NCBI GenBank assembly: GCA_963815645.1
Contig: CAWFHL010000001.1
Location: 1,922,001-1,986,000 of the forward strand
Direction of reading: 5' to 3'
Length of the DNA stretch: 64,000 bases
Source: JBBRHQ01 sp963815645
Lineage (GTDB): Bacteria; Actinomycetota; Thermoleophilia; Solirubrobacterales; 70-9
Of this stretch, positions 17,640-26,577 are shown piece after piece (the first letter of the stretch is position 1; the number at the start of each line of letters is the position of its first letter). Made by a program: the position numbers and the translations under genes. Below the pieces are notes generated by a model. The model was given only the letters and a program-made list of their open reading frames with translations, had not been told where the DNA came from and made no database searches.

Positions 17640-18129
17640 GTGAGGGCTGGCAACTCCTCACCGTTGAACGGCGGCGCGAGCGCCGCCGTCGTCGCCAGCG
17701 CGGCCGCCGCCGAGAACTTGGGCGCCGAGCCGCTGGCGCGGATCGTCGCATCGGCGACCTACGCACTCGACCCGCAGGTCATGGGTATTGCGCCCGCGTT
17801 CGCGATCCCGAAGGCGCTCGAGCGCGCCGGCCTGGATGCCTCGGAGGTCGACGTGTGGGAGATCCACGAGGCCTACGCGGCCCATGCGCTAGGGGTGCTT
17901 CGTGAGCTCCCGCGCCAGCTGGATGGCTTCGAGGTTCCGGACGAGCGGCTCAACCCGAATGGCGGGGCGGTCGCCATTGGCCACCCATTCGGCTCATCCG
18001 GCACTCGCTACGTGCTCACGCTCGCGACCGAGCTACGGCTTCGCGAATCCCGCTACGGCGTCCTCGGCGTACTGCGTCGGTTCGGGCCAGGGGGTCGCGC
18101 TTGTCTTCGAAAACCCGCGGGTCGGTTGA
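17640..18129 (+). pseudogene. Acetyl-CoA acetyltransferase (thiolase) C-terminal remnant
   Basis: The readable part begins with AGNSSPLNGGASAAVVAS, then IAPAFAIPKALERAG, VWEIHEAYAAHAL and NPNGGAVAIGHPFGSSGTR, i.e. the C-terminal thiolase domain with its GHP histidine. Near 18070 the frame shifts and the final CVGSGQGVALVFENP, carrying the second catalytic cysteine, follows in another frame to a stop at 18129. The N-terminal domain with the acyl-accepting cysteine is missing; the 250 bases to the left hold nothing recognisable. Its loss accompanies that of the 3-hydroxyacyl-CoA dehydrogenase at 5.4-6.2 kb. Confidence 0.87.
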
Positions 18130-18132
18130 GCA

Positions 18133-18666
18133 GTGAACGCCTCGAGCGCGCTGAGTCCCGTCGAAGAGGGCGATCACGTCCTCGGCGCTGAGGAGCCAAA
18201 GCTGACGCTTGTCGAGTATGGGGACTTCGGTTGTCCCTTCTGCTTCACCTCCAGTTTGCCGGTCAGATCCCTCCTGGATCGCTTCGACACCCTTCGCCTT
18301 GTCTGGCGGCATCTACCAGACGCCGAGCTGCATCCTGGATCGGACCTCGCCGCGGAGCTTTCCGAGCTTGCCGCGGTGCATGGAAAGTTCTGGGAGGCAC
18401 ATTCCCTGTTGTTGGCGGGGCGGGAGCAGTTCTCTCGGGAGGATCTGCTTTCCACGGCGGGGAGGCTTGAACTGGACGGGGATGAGGCCGAAGAGGCGCT
18501 TGCTGGGCGCGGCTATCGGGAGCGCGTCCTCGCGGATATCGACGGGGGCAGGCGCGCCGAAGTCCATGGCACGCCGACCTTCTTCGTCGACGGGGAGCGG
18601 CTCGAAGGGCATTGGCGCCAACTCGCGCAGATCGTGCCGGCGAAGCTCGGGAATTCGAAACTTTGA
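18133..18666 (+). CDS. DsbA/thioredoxin-4-like protein
   Basis: Protein of 177 residues from GTG 18133. It has the thioredoxin fold with redox motif C34-PF-C37 in EYGDFGCPFC, the helical insertion of DsbA-type proteins, and the cis-proline segment GTPTFFVDG near residue 150. No signal peptide is present, so it probably works in the cytoplasm, like the thioredoxin-like domains attached to NhaA-type antiporters or FrnE-like isomerases. It starts four bases after the thiolase remnant ends. Confidence 0.87.
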   Translation: MNASSALSPVEEGDHVLGAEEPKLTLVEYGDFGCPFCFTSSLPVRSLLDRFDTLRLVWRHLPDAELHPGSDLAAELSELAAVHGKFWEAHSLLLAGREQFSREDLLSTAGRLELDGDEAEEALAGRGYRERVLADIDGGRRAEVHGTPTFFVDGERLEGHWRQLAQIVPAKLGNSKL

Positions 18667-18790
18667 CCTGACTGGGACACTCGCACCGCCATCACCGCTT
18701 GGCGGATGAGAATCTCGACCTACAGGTGATCGGTCCCCGGCTCTGCGAAGAGGTTGGGCAGCGTGGCCTGCACTTGACGCAGCTCGGCGG

Positions 18791-19123
18791 ATGCGAAGAC
18801 GGCTTCGAGAACCCGAGGCCGAGCAGGCTTACCGGCGAAGACAGCAGATGGTCGAGCCGGTCTTCGCCCAGATCAAGCTGAGACAGAGAGCCGGGCGGTT
18901 CTCGCGTCGCGGCTTAGCCGCCTGCCGCGCCGAATGGCGTCTGACGGCGGCGACCCACAACCTGCTGAAGCTCTACCCGGGCGAATCTGGGCCTCCAAGC
19001 GGCCTGATCGGCCGCATCGGGGCCGATCTTCGATCGGCACCCTCCCTCATCGGCCCGCGCTGCCTCTTGCGGCGGGTTTTCGCAACAGGCTCCATGGGAA
19101 ATCGATACCTCTCGAGTCGCTAA
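18791..19123 (+). mobile_element. Transposase C-terminal fragment (IS1182-like)
   Basis: The segment encodes REPEAEQAYRRRQQMVEP followed by VFAQIK, RFSRRGLAACRAEWRL and THNLLKLY, the C-terminal end of a DDE transposase of the IS1182/IS5-like group, including the glutamate-containing last catalytic region. The N-terminal three quarters are absent and no terminal inverted repeats were found. After KLY the frame runs on to 19123 without family similarity. It is a dead insertion-sequence scar. Confidence 0.72.
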
Positions 19124-19191
19124 TCCCCCACGCCGGCGCCAGGGAACCCACGCGTCTCTTCTGCGTGTGAGGTCTGCGAGGATCCGAGCCG

Positions 19192-19866
19192 ATGGGCCAA
19201 GGGATCAGCGAAGTCATCGTGTACGCAGTCGGCGTGGCGCTCAGCCTGATCTCGATCATCGCCGTCACCCTGATGTTGTTCTCAAAGCGGGCGCGGGTGA
19301 ACGGCCCGGTGTTCCTGCTCGGGTGGGTGCTCGCATTGGCGGTGGTCAGCGGGGTGGCCTACCTCATGGGCGACCAGGGCGACGCCTCGACCAGCTCCTC
19401 CGCCTCGGACTCCATCGCGTGGGGGAAGATCGTCTTCGGGGTGCTGTTCCTGCTGCTCGCCGTGCGCAACTGGCGCAACCGCCCGGCGCCCGGAACCGAA
19501 CCGGAGATGCCCAAGTGGATGGGCGGGATCGACGCCCTGACACCCGGCAAGGCGCTCGGTCTAGCCCTTCTCCTGGCCGGCGTCAACCCCAAGAACCTCA
19601 TGCTCTCCGTCGCCGCCGGGGCGGGGCTCGCACAACTCGGGCTCTCAACGGGCGACTCGCTCGTCTCCCTGCTCGTCTTCGTGATCGTGGGCAGCCTCAC
19701 CATCGCCGGGCCGGTCGTCTACTACTTCGCGGCTGGCCGGAACGCCGAGACCCGGTTGAACGAGATGAAGGATTGGCTGGCCATCCACAATGGCGCGGTC
19801 ACGGCCGTGGTGTTCCTCATCCTTGGCGTCGACCTCATCGCCAAGGGCCTGCCGCCGCTGACGTAA
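19192..19866 (+). CDS. GAP/SfLAP-family membrane protein
   Basis: Protein of 224 residues with six predicted membrane helices: residues 8-30, 38-58, 80-100, 118-138, 150-175 and 200-220. Motifs VYAVGVALSLISIIAVTLML and LLLAGVNPKNLMLSVAAG mark the GAP (Gap, PF11139) family related to LysE exporters and to the mycobacterial Sap protein involved in lipid surface export. A specific cargo cannot be deduced. A frameshifted relative lies at 32.3-33.0 kb. Confidence 0.88.
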   Translation: MGQGISEVIVYAVGVALSLISIIAVTLMLFSKRARVNGPVFLLGWVLALAVVSGVAYLMGDQGDASTSSSASDSIAWGKIVFGVLFLLLAVRNWRNRPAPGTEPEMPKWMGGIDALTPGKALGLALLLAGVNPKNLMLSVAAGAGLAQLGLSTGDSLVSLLVFVIVGSLTIAGPVVYYFAAGRNAETRLNEMKDWLAIHNGAVTAVVFLILGVDLIAKGLPPLT

Positions 19867-19913
19867 TCTCGGTGACCGAGCGCTAGGCGCTGCGCGGCGC
19901 CGCCGACGCGATC

Positions 19914-20203
19914 TCAAGCATGGGCGGGCGCGGCAGCCGCGGCCGCCGTGGCACTTCTTCCTCGTTGGCGCAGCGCGGCTCCTTGTTCTCGCCTCGCAGC
20001 CGCTTTAGCTCCTCGCGCTCGGAGCTGCTCAGCAGCTCGCTGCGCACGCCGCCGTCGGCCTCGGCCTGGCGGACTCGCTTCCTGAGCGTCTAGGGATGGA
20101 TGCTCAGGTCGGCCGCAACATGAGCGACCGGGCGCCCGGACTCGAACACCAGACGGACGCCGCGGTCCAGCAACTCCTCTGGGTACTTCCTCGGTCGTGG
20201 CAT
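19914..20203 (-). pseudogene. IS3-family transposase OrfA remnant
   Basis: From ATG 20203 the frame reads MPRPRKYPEELLDRGVRLV followed by a helix-turn-helix, HVAADLSIHP, an amber codon at 20091-20093, then TLRKRVRQAEADGG and a leucine-zipper-like ELLSSSEREELKRLRGENKE, typical of IS3 OrfA. The expected Glu codon after IHP is replaced by TAG, and similarity ends at about 19945; OrfB is missing. It is a remnant. Confidence 0.8.
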
Positions 20204-20637
20204 GAGCGAAGACTCGACTTCCTCCAGGGCAGAATCCCGGTTTCGGAGTCTCCGTCAAAAACCCGGCCTGGCTCACTCAAGTCAATGGGATCTGTGGTCT
20301 ACAACAGCCAAACCCGCCGCACCTCTACCGAGCTGACACGGCATCCAAATATCCAATCGAGACTGTGATGGCCGCCATCAGTGTCAAGAGCAACGTCGAC
20401 GGCGCAGCCATTCAGGACGTGGTTCGAGCGGCGGCACGGTTGCGGGATATGCCATTAGCAGTAGCGCCGGCAGGTGGTTGGATTCGGGAGACCGAAGAGC
20501 TTTCCCACTTGTCTCTACGGATTTGAGGGGATAGATCTCCCAACAATCGTTCAGCATCTTCACCGGGCAGTGGGCGAGTACGAGTGCCCGATCAATGGTC
20601 CGTGCGTGAGAGGGGCGCCTCCGGTGCCGCTGGCGAG
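20204..20637. other. No gene recognised
   Basis: About 430 bases between the IS3 remnant and the MgtA gene. Short open frames exist but none shows family motifs or coding-like composition; the GC content is visibly lower than around it (for example ATGGGATCTGTGG and TCTACGGATTTGAGG stretches). It may be decayed IS or foreign sequence. Confidence 0.4.
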
Positions 20638-23307
20638 CTACGCGGTGTGCGCGGCGCTCCGGCGGCGTGGGCCTGCGTGAGTGCTCCAGCGTGAGGCGCG
20701 ATGATGGATCCAGCGCTCACGGTCAGGGCGTGGGCGAGCGATCGGGGGTCCCGGGGGCCGGACGCGATAGAAGCGCCGCTTGCCGAGTTCGATGAGCACG
20801 AGGTAGACGGGAATCATCGCCACGAGCGCAGCCAGGAAGCCGGCGGGCAGCGCGGTGAAGCCGAGGACGCCAGCGAGTGGGGAGAAGGGCAGCAGGACGC
20901 CGATCGCCACGCAGATGAAGGTGGCGACGGCGAGCGGCGTGCTGGGCCGGCTGCGGAAGAACGGTACGCGGCGGGTGCGGATCGCGAAGATGACCAGGCT
21001 CTGGGTCGCGAGCGACTCGACGAACCAGCCCGATCGGAACAGCGGCGCGTGGGCGTTGAAGACCCAGATCATGATCCCGAAGGTGGCGAAGTCGAAGATC
21101 GAGCTGATCGGACCAAAGAAGGTCATGAAGCGGCGAATGAACCCGGTATCCCAGTGCGCCGGACGCTGGAGCTGCTCCTCGTCGACGTTGTCGGTGGGGA
21201 TCGCCATCTCGCTGCCGTCGTAGAGCAGGTTGTTGAGCAGGATCTGGGTTGGGAGCATCGGCAGGAAGCTGAGGAAGAGCGACGCGCCGCCGGCGCTGAA
21301 CATGTTCCCGAAGTTCGACGAGGTACCCATCAGGACGTACTTCATCGTGTTGGCGAAGATGCGCCGGCCTTCGACGACGCCGCCCGCGAGGATGCCGAGA
21401 TCCTTGTCGAGCAGCACGATGTCGGCGGCGTCCTTGGCCACGTCGGTCGCGGTCTCCACGGAGACGCCGACGTCCGCGTCGTGCAGGGCGACCGCGTCGT
21501 TGACGCCGTCGCCGAGGAATCCGACCGTCGAGCCTGAGGCACGCTGGGCCTTGATGATCCGCGACTTCTGCTCCGGAGTTACGCGTGCGAAGATCGTGGT
21601 TTGCGGCAGCGCGGCTGCGAGCTGCGTGTCGTCGAGTCGATCGAGCTCGGCGCCGGTGAGCGTTCGGTTCGCTGCCAGGCCGATGTCGGCGCAGACCTTC
21701 TGCGCGACGCGGTCGTTGTCGCCGGTGATCACCTTGACCTGCACGTCGAGGCGTCTGAGGCGGTCCAGCGCTTCGCGCGCGTCGGCCTTCGGGCGATCGA
21801 CGAAGCAGAGGAAGCCTTGGAGGTCCAGATCACCCTCGTCGTCGGCGCTCAGGGTCGCGCGGCCGTCGGCGGCGCGGGTGGCGACGGCGATCACACGGCT
21901 GCCGGCGGCGAACTGGCCGTCGAGCACCGCCTGCGCATCTGGAGGGACGCCAACGCAGCGGGCGAGCACCGCCTCGGGTGCACCCTTGACGATGATCTGC
22001 CGCTGGCCACCAACGCCTTCGACGAGGACCGCCGCCAGCCGGCGCTGGTAGTCGAAGGGGCGGTCGGCAAGGCGCCGAGCGTGCTCGGCGCCGGCGCCGC
22101 GGGCGCCCGGCGCCTTCCAGAGCGCTTGATCGAGCTGGTTGCCGCCGATCACCCGCCCGTCGGAGAACGTCGCGTCGTTGCAGAGCAGCCCAGCGCGCAG
22201 TACCGCATCCGACGGCCGGCCCGCGGTGTCCAGAGCGGCGGCGAACGTGATCCTGCCCTCGGTCAGGGTGCCCGTCTTGTCGGTGAAGAGGACGACGATG
22301 TTGCCGAGGTCCTCGATGCTGACAAGTCGCTTGACCACGACCGCGCGCTCGGCCAGGCGCTCGGCGCCAGTCGAGAGGCTGATCGTGACGATCGCCGGCA
22401 AAAGCTGGGGGGTGAGGCCAACTGCGATCGCCAGGGCAAAGAGCACCGACTCAAGCGGCGAGCGGCCGAGCACGACGTTTATGACCAGGATCGAGCCGGC
22501 CAGCACGGCGGTCACCCTGACGAGCAGCAGCGAAAAGTCGCGCAGGCCGAGCTGGAACGCGGTCTGCGGCTGTCGTTCTCCGAGCTGGGCGGCGATCGCG
22601 CCGAACTCCGTCCGACCGCCGGTGCCCACGACGACGCCCAAGCCGCTTCCTTCGCGCACGACGGTGCCCATGAATGCGCACGAGGAGAGGTCCAGGGAGG
22701 ACTCCGGCGCCGTGATGGGATCGCTGCGCTTCTCCGCCGGCAGCGACTCGCCGGTGAGCACCGCCTCGTCGCACTCCAGGCCGTCGGCATGCAGAAGGCG
22801 CAGGTCGGCCGGCACGACGTCGCCAACGGCGAGTCGCACGACATCGCCGGGCACGAGTTCGGTGACGTCGACCGCTTGGGGCTCGCCGTCGCGCATGGCC
22901 AGCGCGGTGTGGCGAAGCTGGGAGTGCAGGGCCTCGACCGCTAGCTCTGAGCGGTATTCGTTGAAGAACCCCAGCCCCACGCTGAGGCAGATGATCAGGA
23001 GGATGATCGCGGCGGAGGTGCGCTCACCGACGGCGAACGAGGTCAGCGCCGCGGCCACGAGCAGGATCAACAGCGGATTGCGCAGCTGACGCAGCAGCAC
23101 CGTGAGCGGGCGCGCGCCGTGGCTGCGCAATGCGTTGGCCCCGACCTCGACCAGCCGCGCCGACGCCTCGTCGTGTTTGAGGCCGCCCGCGGTGCTCTTC
23201 AGGCGCCCCAGGACATCGTCGGCCGGCAGCGCCGCAGCCCTCGCAAGCACAAGCGAGCTCCAGTCCACCGCCGCCGGTGGTAGACGCGCCTGATCGAGCG
23301 ATGCCAT
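20638..23307 (-). CDS. mgtA: Mg2+-importing P-type ATPase (MgtA-type)
   Basis: Protein of 889 residues. Actuator motif TGES near residue 185, phosphorylation motif DKTGTLTE with Asp343, a nucleotide-binding domain with KGAPE, and the hinge GDGVNDAVAL near residue 600. Helices near 75-115, 260-305 and six more at the C-terminus after 640 give ten in total. P-type 3B signatures are GLTPQLLPAIVT and FGNMFS followed by LPTQILLNNLLYD, which separate Mg2+ importers from Ca2+ pumps. The C-terminal 45 residues after ELGKRRFYR are an Arg/Pro-rich extension. The nearby corA is broken, so this may be the local Mg2+ uptake route. Confidence 0.93.
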   Translation of the reverse strand: MASLDQARLPPAAVDWSSLVLARAAALPADDVLGRLKSTAGGLKHDEASARLVEVGANALRSHGARPLTVLLRQLRNPLLILLVAAALTSFAVGERTSAAIILLIICLSVGLGFFNEYRSELAVEALHSQLRHTALAMRDGEPQAVDVTELVPGDVVRLAVGDVVPADLRLLHADGLECDEAVLTGESLPAEKRSDPITAPESSLDLSSCAFMGTVVREGSGLGVVVGTGGRTEFGAIAAQLGERQPQTAFQLGLRDFSLLLVRVTAVLAGSILVINVVLGRSPLESVLFALAIAVGLTPQLLPAIVTISLSTGAERLAERAVVVKRLVSIEDLGNIVVLFTDKTGTLTEGRITFAAALDTAGRPSDAVLRAGLLCNDATFSDGRVIGGNQLDQALWKAPGARGAGAEHARRLADRPFDYQRRLAAVLVEGVGGQRQIIVKGAPEAVLARCVGVPPDAQAVLDGQFAAGSRVIAVATRAADGRATLSADDEGDLDLQGFLCFVDRPKADAREALDRLRRLDVQVKVITGDNDRVAQKVCADIGLAANRTLTGAELDRLDDTQLAAALPQTTIFARVTPEQKSRIIKAQRASGSTVGFLGDGVNDAVALHDADVGVSVETATDVAKDAADIVLLDKDLGILAGGVVEGRRIFANTMKYVLMGTSSNFGNMFSAGGASLFLSFLPMLPTQILLNNLLYDGSEMAIPTDNVDEEQLQRPAHWDTGFIRRFMTFFGPISSIFDFATFGIMIWVFNAHAPLFRSGWFVESLATQSLVIFAIRTRRVPFFRSRPSTPLAVATFICVAIGVLLPFSPLAGVLGFTALPAGFLAALVAMIPVYLVLIELGKRRFYRVRPPGPPIARPRPDRERWIHHRASRWSTHAGPRRRSAAHTA

Positions 23308-23464
23308 CGGATCATGGTCGCAGCGGAGGACCTCGGCCCGGGTGACTCTGCGCAGGGTGGCGCTGACTCCTCCGTGGGAGGAGCGAGCGCGGGGCGCCCT
23401 GCCAAAGCGTTGGCTCCAGGGCCAATCCCGCCGACAACCTTGGGAAGTCGGTCAGGGAAGTCGG

Positions 23465-23894
23465 TCAGGTCCGAGCGCTGCTCTCCGGGCCAGTGGCCGG
23501 AGCGCTCGTGGCCGATGCCCCGCCCAGCGACTGATACTTGGGCGCGGCGCTCTTGGGCTCGATGGCTTGACTCCGGTGTTGAACGCGGACGGCCGCCTCC
23601 AGGACCTCGGGGCGGTTGTCGAACTTCCGCTCGTACACGCAGACCTTCTTGATCGTGGCCAGGTCGGCTTCCTCGAGCGCCGCCACGATCTCCTCGACGC
23701 TGAGCGCGTCGTAACCTGGGAGCGGTTCGCGTACGCGCATATGGGTGCAGCTTCTGCAGCACAGGCTTCCGGTCCTTATGACCCCGCTCGTAGCTCTCGG
23801 CCTCCTCGAGCTCGATCTGTGAGTGGTCGGAGAGCCGATCGATTACCTGTCTCTCGTCGAGGTGGTCATAGCCGGCCCACGGGGAGGAGAACAT
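23465..23894 (-). pseudogene. Small two-repeat helical protein, frameshifted
   Basis: ATG 23894 gives MFSSPWAGYDHLDERQVID, a helical repeat ending SYERGHKDRKPVLQKL, then a one-base insertion near 23745. In the next frame the protein continues RVREPLPGYDALSVEEIVA with a second repeat ending VYERKFDNRPEVLEAAVRV. The two repeats (about 40 residues each: GYDxL, I/V-helix, YER-R-x-VL) are clearly homologous to each other. I recall similar small proteins in Solirubrobacterales but know no function. The frameshift would truncate after the first repeat. Confidence 0.7.
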
Positions 23895-23995
23895 CGAGAT
23901 CGTGCGCCGACCCTTCGCCGAGCTTGCGGATCGCTTTCCCATCGGCGAAATCTCTGTCTGGCCTTCTCAGAACCGCTAATTTGCGGGGCTTTCGT

Positions 23996-24048
23996 CGATG
24001 GGCGCGGCTGGTTTCGAACCAGCGACCTCTCGCGTGTGAAGCGAGCGC
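23996..24048 (-). repeat. tRNA-Val(CAC) 3' fragment, left-most attachment-site repeat
   Basis: These 53 bases are identical to 63087-63139, the 3' part of the intact tRNA-Val: anticodon arm, variable loop, T arm, acceptor 3' strand and two bases beyond. It is not a functional tRNA because the 5' half is absent. This is the pattern left when a tyrosine-integrase element inserts into a tRNA gene and rebuilds its 3' end. It marks the left limit of the composite island. Confidence 0.9.
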
Positions 24049-24414
24049 GGGTGAGCACCCGGCGACAAGCCATGGCACTCGCGACAAGGGATCTGGCTCT
24101 GTAGCTGTAATCGGACCGGCGTCGAGCGCCGCTTGATAACCGGCGCTTGCCGACGCGATGTTCGGTGTGAGTTCGGTGCCTCCGCCACGAGCGCCGAGGC
24201 TCCGGCGGTCGCTCAAGCGCGGGTCCGTACGATTGGACCTGCTCTCCTAGCGAAAGGCACGCTGCATCCGTGTCCCGCGGGCTGCCCCGCCCACCCCTAA
24301 GAAGCGGCGCGCCGCGCCTCGCTCCGGTTCGAGCCTCGACCTTGACTCAGGGAGACGGCCGGACGGCGCCCGATCGAAAGAGTTACCTGTCCTCAGCGGT
24401 CTTAGACTTGATCC
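24049..24414. other. Non-coding left end of segment 1
   Basis: No gene seen in 366 bases. A GATCTGGCTCTG stretch at about 24090-24101 resembles the GATTTGGCTCTG found beside the other attachment repeats. An ATGTTCGG-type motif occurs near 24159, as it does near 29406 and 63030. Confidence 0.4.
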
Positions 24415-25824
24415 GTGCGCAAATCGCGCGCCGATAGCTCCACCAGCCGAGTTGTAGTCACCGCTGCTCTCGAGATCACGGCCGCGGTCGCGGCCGCCAC
24501 GGGACTGGTGGCACTTCTCGACACTGCCGCCCCGATCACTGGGCTCGGGGTCATCTACCTGCTCGCGGTGCTGCTACTGGCGGTTCGGCGCGGCGAGCCC
24601 GCGGCCCTGGTCACAGCGTTCCTGAGCGTTCTAGCACTCAACTACTTCTTCATTGAGCCACGGCACCGACTGACGATTGCCGACTCCGAGAATGTGGTGG
24701 CCCTAATTGTCTTTCTCATCGTGGCAGTCGTCGTAGGACGACTGGCCGCCACAGCCCGGCAACGCGCCACCGAGGCGGAGGTCCGCGCCTACGAGGCGGC
24801 CGCCCGCATGGAGGAGGCGAACATCCTTGCCGCGGCGGCATCGGCGGTGCTCGAATCCGATCTTGAGTCTCAACTCGCCGGCCTGGAGGAGAGTGTCGCC
24901 AGCGCCAGCGGCGGCAAGCTGCGGATCGAGATGCGCTCGGCCCCTCCCGGGGAGGATCGCGAGCTTGCTGTTCCCCTTGGCTCGCGCAGGCGATCCGGGT
25001 GGCTATACGGATCCGGTCAGGCCGGCATCGGTCGAGACGATCTCGAGCGAATGGCCGAGCCCCTGGGCCGACTGGTGGATGTCGTGTTCGAGCGCAAGGC
25101 CATGCTGGAGCGCCAGGCGGCGGCGGAGGTGACGCGACGCGCCGACGCGACCAAGACGGCGTTGCTTCACGCGATATCTCATGACCTGCGATCGCCGCTC
25201 ACCGCGATCACCACCGCAGCGGGTGGTCTGCGGGCAGACATCTCGGCGGACGATCGCCGCGCCCTGCTGGGCGTGATCGATGGCGAGAGTGCCCGTCTCG
25301 CGCGGCTGGTCGATGATCTGCTCGATCTCTCCCGAATCCAGGCGGGCGCGATCAACCCAAGAGCGGACTGGTGCGATCTTGGCGAGATCGCCTCAACTGC
25401 CGCCTCTCACGTCATGGCGAGAAGCGGCGAACATCCGATCGAGTTCAATCTGCCCGCAGACCTGCCGCTGGTTCAGGCGGACGCCGCCCAGCTCGAACGG
25501 GTCTTTTCTAACCTGATCGAGAACGCGGTGCGCTTCTCGCCTCCGGGCAAACCGGTGGGCATCAGCGGCGGCAGCGGTGGAGGTCGGGTGGTCCTCCGCG
25601 TGACCGACCATGGAGAGGGGATCGCGAAGGGGCGCCAGAAGGAGATCTTCGAGCCGTTTTCGCGCGGGCGCGACAACCACCAGGGCTCCGGCCTGGGACT
25701 TGCGATCTGCCGCGGATTGGTCGAGGCGAACGGCGGCAGAATCCAATTGCAGAGCACGCCGGGTCGGGGAACCTCATTCGCAGTGTCCTTCCCGCTCGTC
25801 GCACAACCCGCCGCCGTCGGTTGA
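24415..25824 (+). CDS. KdpD-like sensor histidine kinase lacking the cytosolic N-terminal domains
   Basis: GTG 24415 gives 469 residues. Residues 15-105 form the four-helix DUF4118 membrane bundle of KdpD (VVVTAALEITAAVAAATGLV, LGVIYLLAVLLLAV, ALVTAFLSVLALNYFFIEP, VVALIVFLIVAVVVG). A GAF-like region follows, then the H-box LHAISHDLRSPLTA with the phospho-His near residue 258, N-box NLIENAVRFS, and ATP motifs DHGEGI and GSGLGLAI. True KdpD also has an N-terminal KdpD/USP portion of nearly 400 residues; it is missing here. KdpD kinases respond to low K+; here the downstream output is probably Kup. The stop overlaps the regulator start. Confidence 0.93.
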   Translation: MRKSRADSSTSRVVVTAALEITAAVAAATGLVALLDTAAPITGLGVIYLLAVLLLAVRRGEPAALVTAFLSVLALNYFFIEPRHRLTIADSENVVALIVFLIVAVVVGRLAATARQRATEAEVRAYEAAARMEEANILAAAASAVLESDLESQLAGLEESVASASGGKLRIEMRSAPPGEDRELAVPLGSRRRSGWLYGSGQAGIGRDDLERMAEPLGRLVDVVFERKAMLERQAAAEVTRRADATKTALLHAISHDLRSPLTAITTAAGGLRADISADDRRALLGVIDGESARLARLVDDLLDLSRIQAGAINPRADWCDLGEIASTAASHVMARSGEHPIEFNLPADLPLVQADAAQLERVFSNLIENAVRFSPPGKPVGISGGSGGGRVVLRVTDHGEGIAKGRQKEIFEPFSRGRDNHQGSGLGLAICRGLVEANGGRIQLQSTPGRGTSFAVSFPLVAQPAAVG

Positions 25825-26510
25825 GTTCGGATTCCCACGTGCTCGTAGTCGACGACGAGCCGCAGATCCTGCGTGGGCTGAAAGTGATCCTCGACGGCGC
25901 CGGCTACGACGTCGAGGTAGCCGAGAACGCGGAGGAAGCGATCGATGCCGCGTCGGTGCGCCCGCCGGACGCGATCGTCCTCGACCTCGTGCTGCCGGAC
26001 CGCAGCGGCGTAGAGGTCTGCGCGGAGATCCGCACTTGGAGCCAGTTGCCGATAATCGTCCTTTCGGCGGTTGGGGACGAGCGGGAGAAGGTTCGGGCGC
26101 TCGATGCAGGGGCCGACGATTACGTGACCAAGCCGTTCGGCCCCGATGAGCTGCTGGCGCGGTTGAGGGCCGTCCTGCGGCGCAGCGAGAGCGCGGAGGG
26201 GGAGCCGCGGGTGGAGATCGGCGAACTGGTGGTCGATTTGCCGACACGGCGCGTAATCCGCGACGGCGAGGAGGTGCATCTCACGCCGATCGAGTTTGAT
26301 CTACTGCGCGTGCTGGCGACACATCAGGGAAAGCTGGTGACCCACCGCCAGCTGCTACGCGAAGTGTGGGGGCCGGGGTACGAGACCGAGACCCATTACC
26401 TGCGCGTCCATATCGCCCACATCCGCGCAAAGATCGAGCGGAACCCCGCTCAGCCGCGATACCTACTGACCGAGCCCGGTGTCGGCTATCGCCTGAGCGA
26501 GCCGCCTTAG
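25821..26510 (+). CDS. KdpE-like OmpR-family response regulator
   Basis: TTG 25821 overlaps the kinase stop (TTGA). The 229-residue protein has a receiver domain with acidic pocket DDE, phospho-acceptor Asp54 in VLDLVLPD, and the Lys in VTKPFGPDE; then a winged-helix domain from residue 130 (HLTPIEFDLLRVLATHQGKLV, THYLRVHIAHIRAKIE, GVGYRLSEPP). The kinase partner is upstream and coupled. Its natural target in KdpDE systems is kdpFABC, but no kdp pump genes are present, so it probably controls the kup gene 0.6 kb downstream. Confidence 0.95.
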   Translation: MSSDSHVLVVDDEPQILRGLKVILDGAGYDVEVAENAEEAIDAASVRPPDAIVLDLVLPDRSGVEVCAEIRTWSQLPIIVLSAVGDEREKVRALDAGADDYVTKPFGPDELLARLRAVLRRSESAEGEPRVEIGELVVDLPTRRVIRDGEEVHLTPIEFDLLRVLATHQGKLVTHRQLLREVWGPGYETETHYLRVHIAHIRAKIERNPAQPRYLLTEPGVGYRLSEPP

Positions 26511-26577
26511 CGAAATCTCTACGCGCCGCCCCTGATTCTCAGCGGCCCCTTAACGCCGCCGCCCCGAAGCTGTAGTC

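Noticed and set aside
21601..22944. Large plus-strand open frame opposite mgtA
   Set aside because: High-GC shadow of the P-type ATPase; the real protein has all catalytic motifs on the minus strand.
23443..23468. Short tandem repeat GAAGTCGGTCAGG
   Set aside because: Only two copies, no link to any element end; likely a local duplication.
24002..24104. Open frames reading SNQRPLACEAS and similar over tRNA-Val copies
   Set aside because: These are translations of tRNA sequence on either strand, recurring at every tRNA copy; not proteins.
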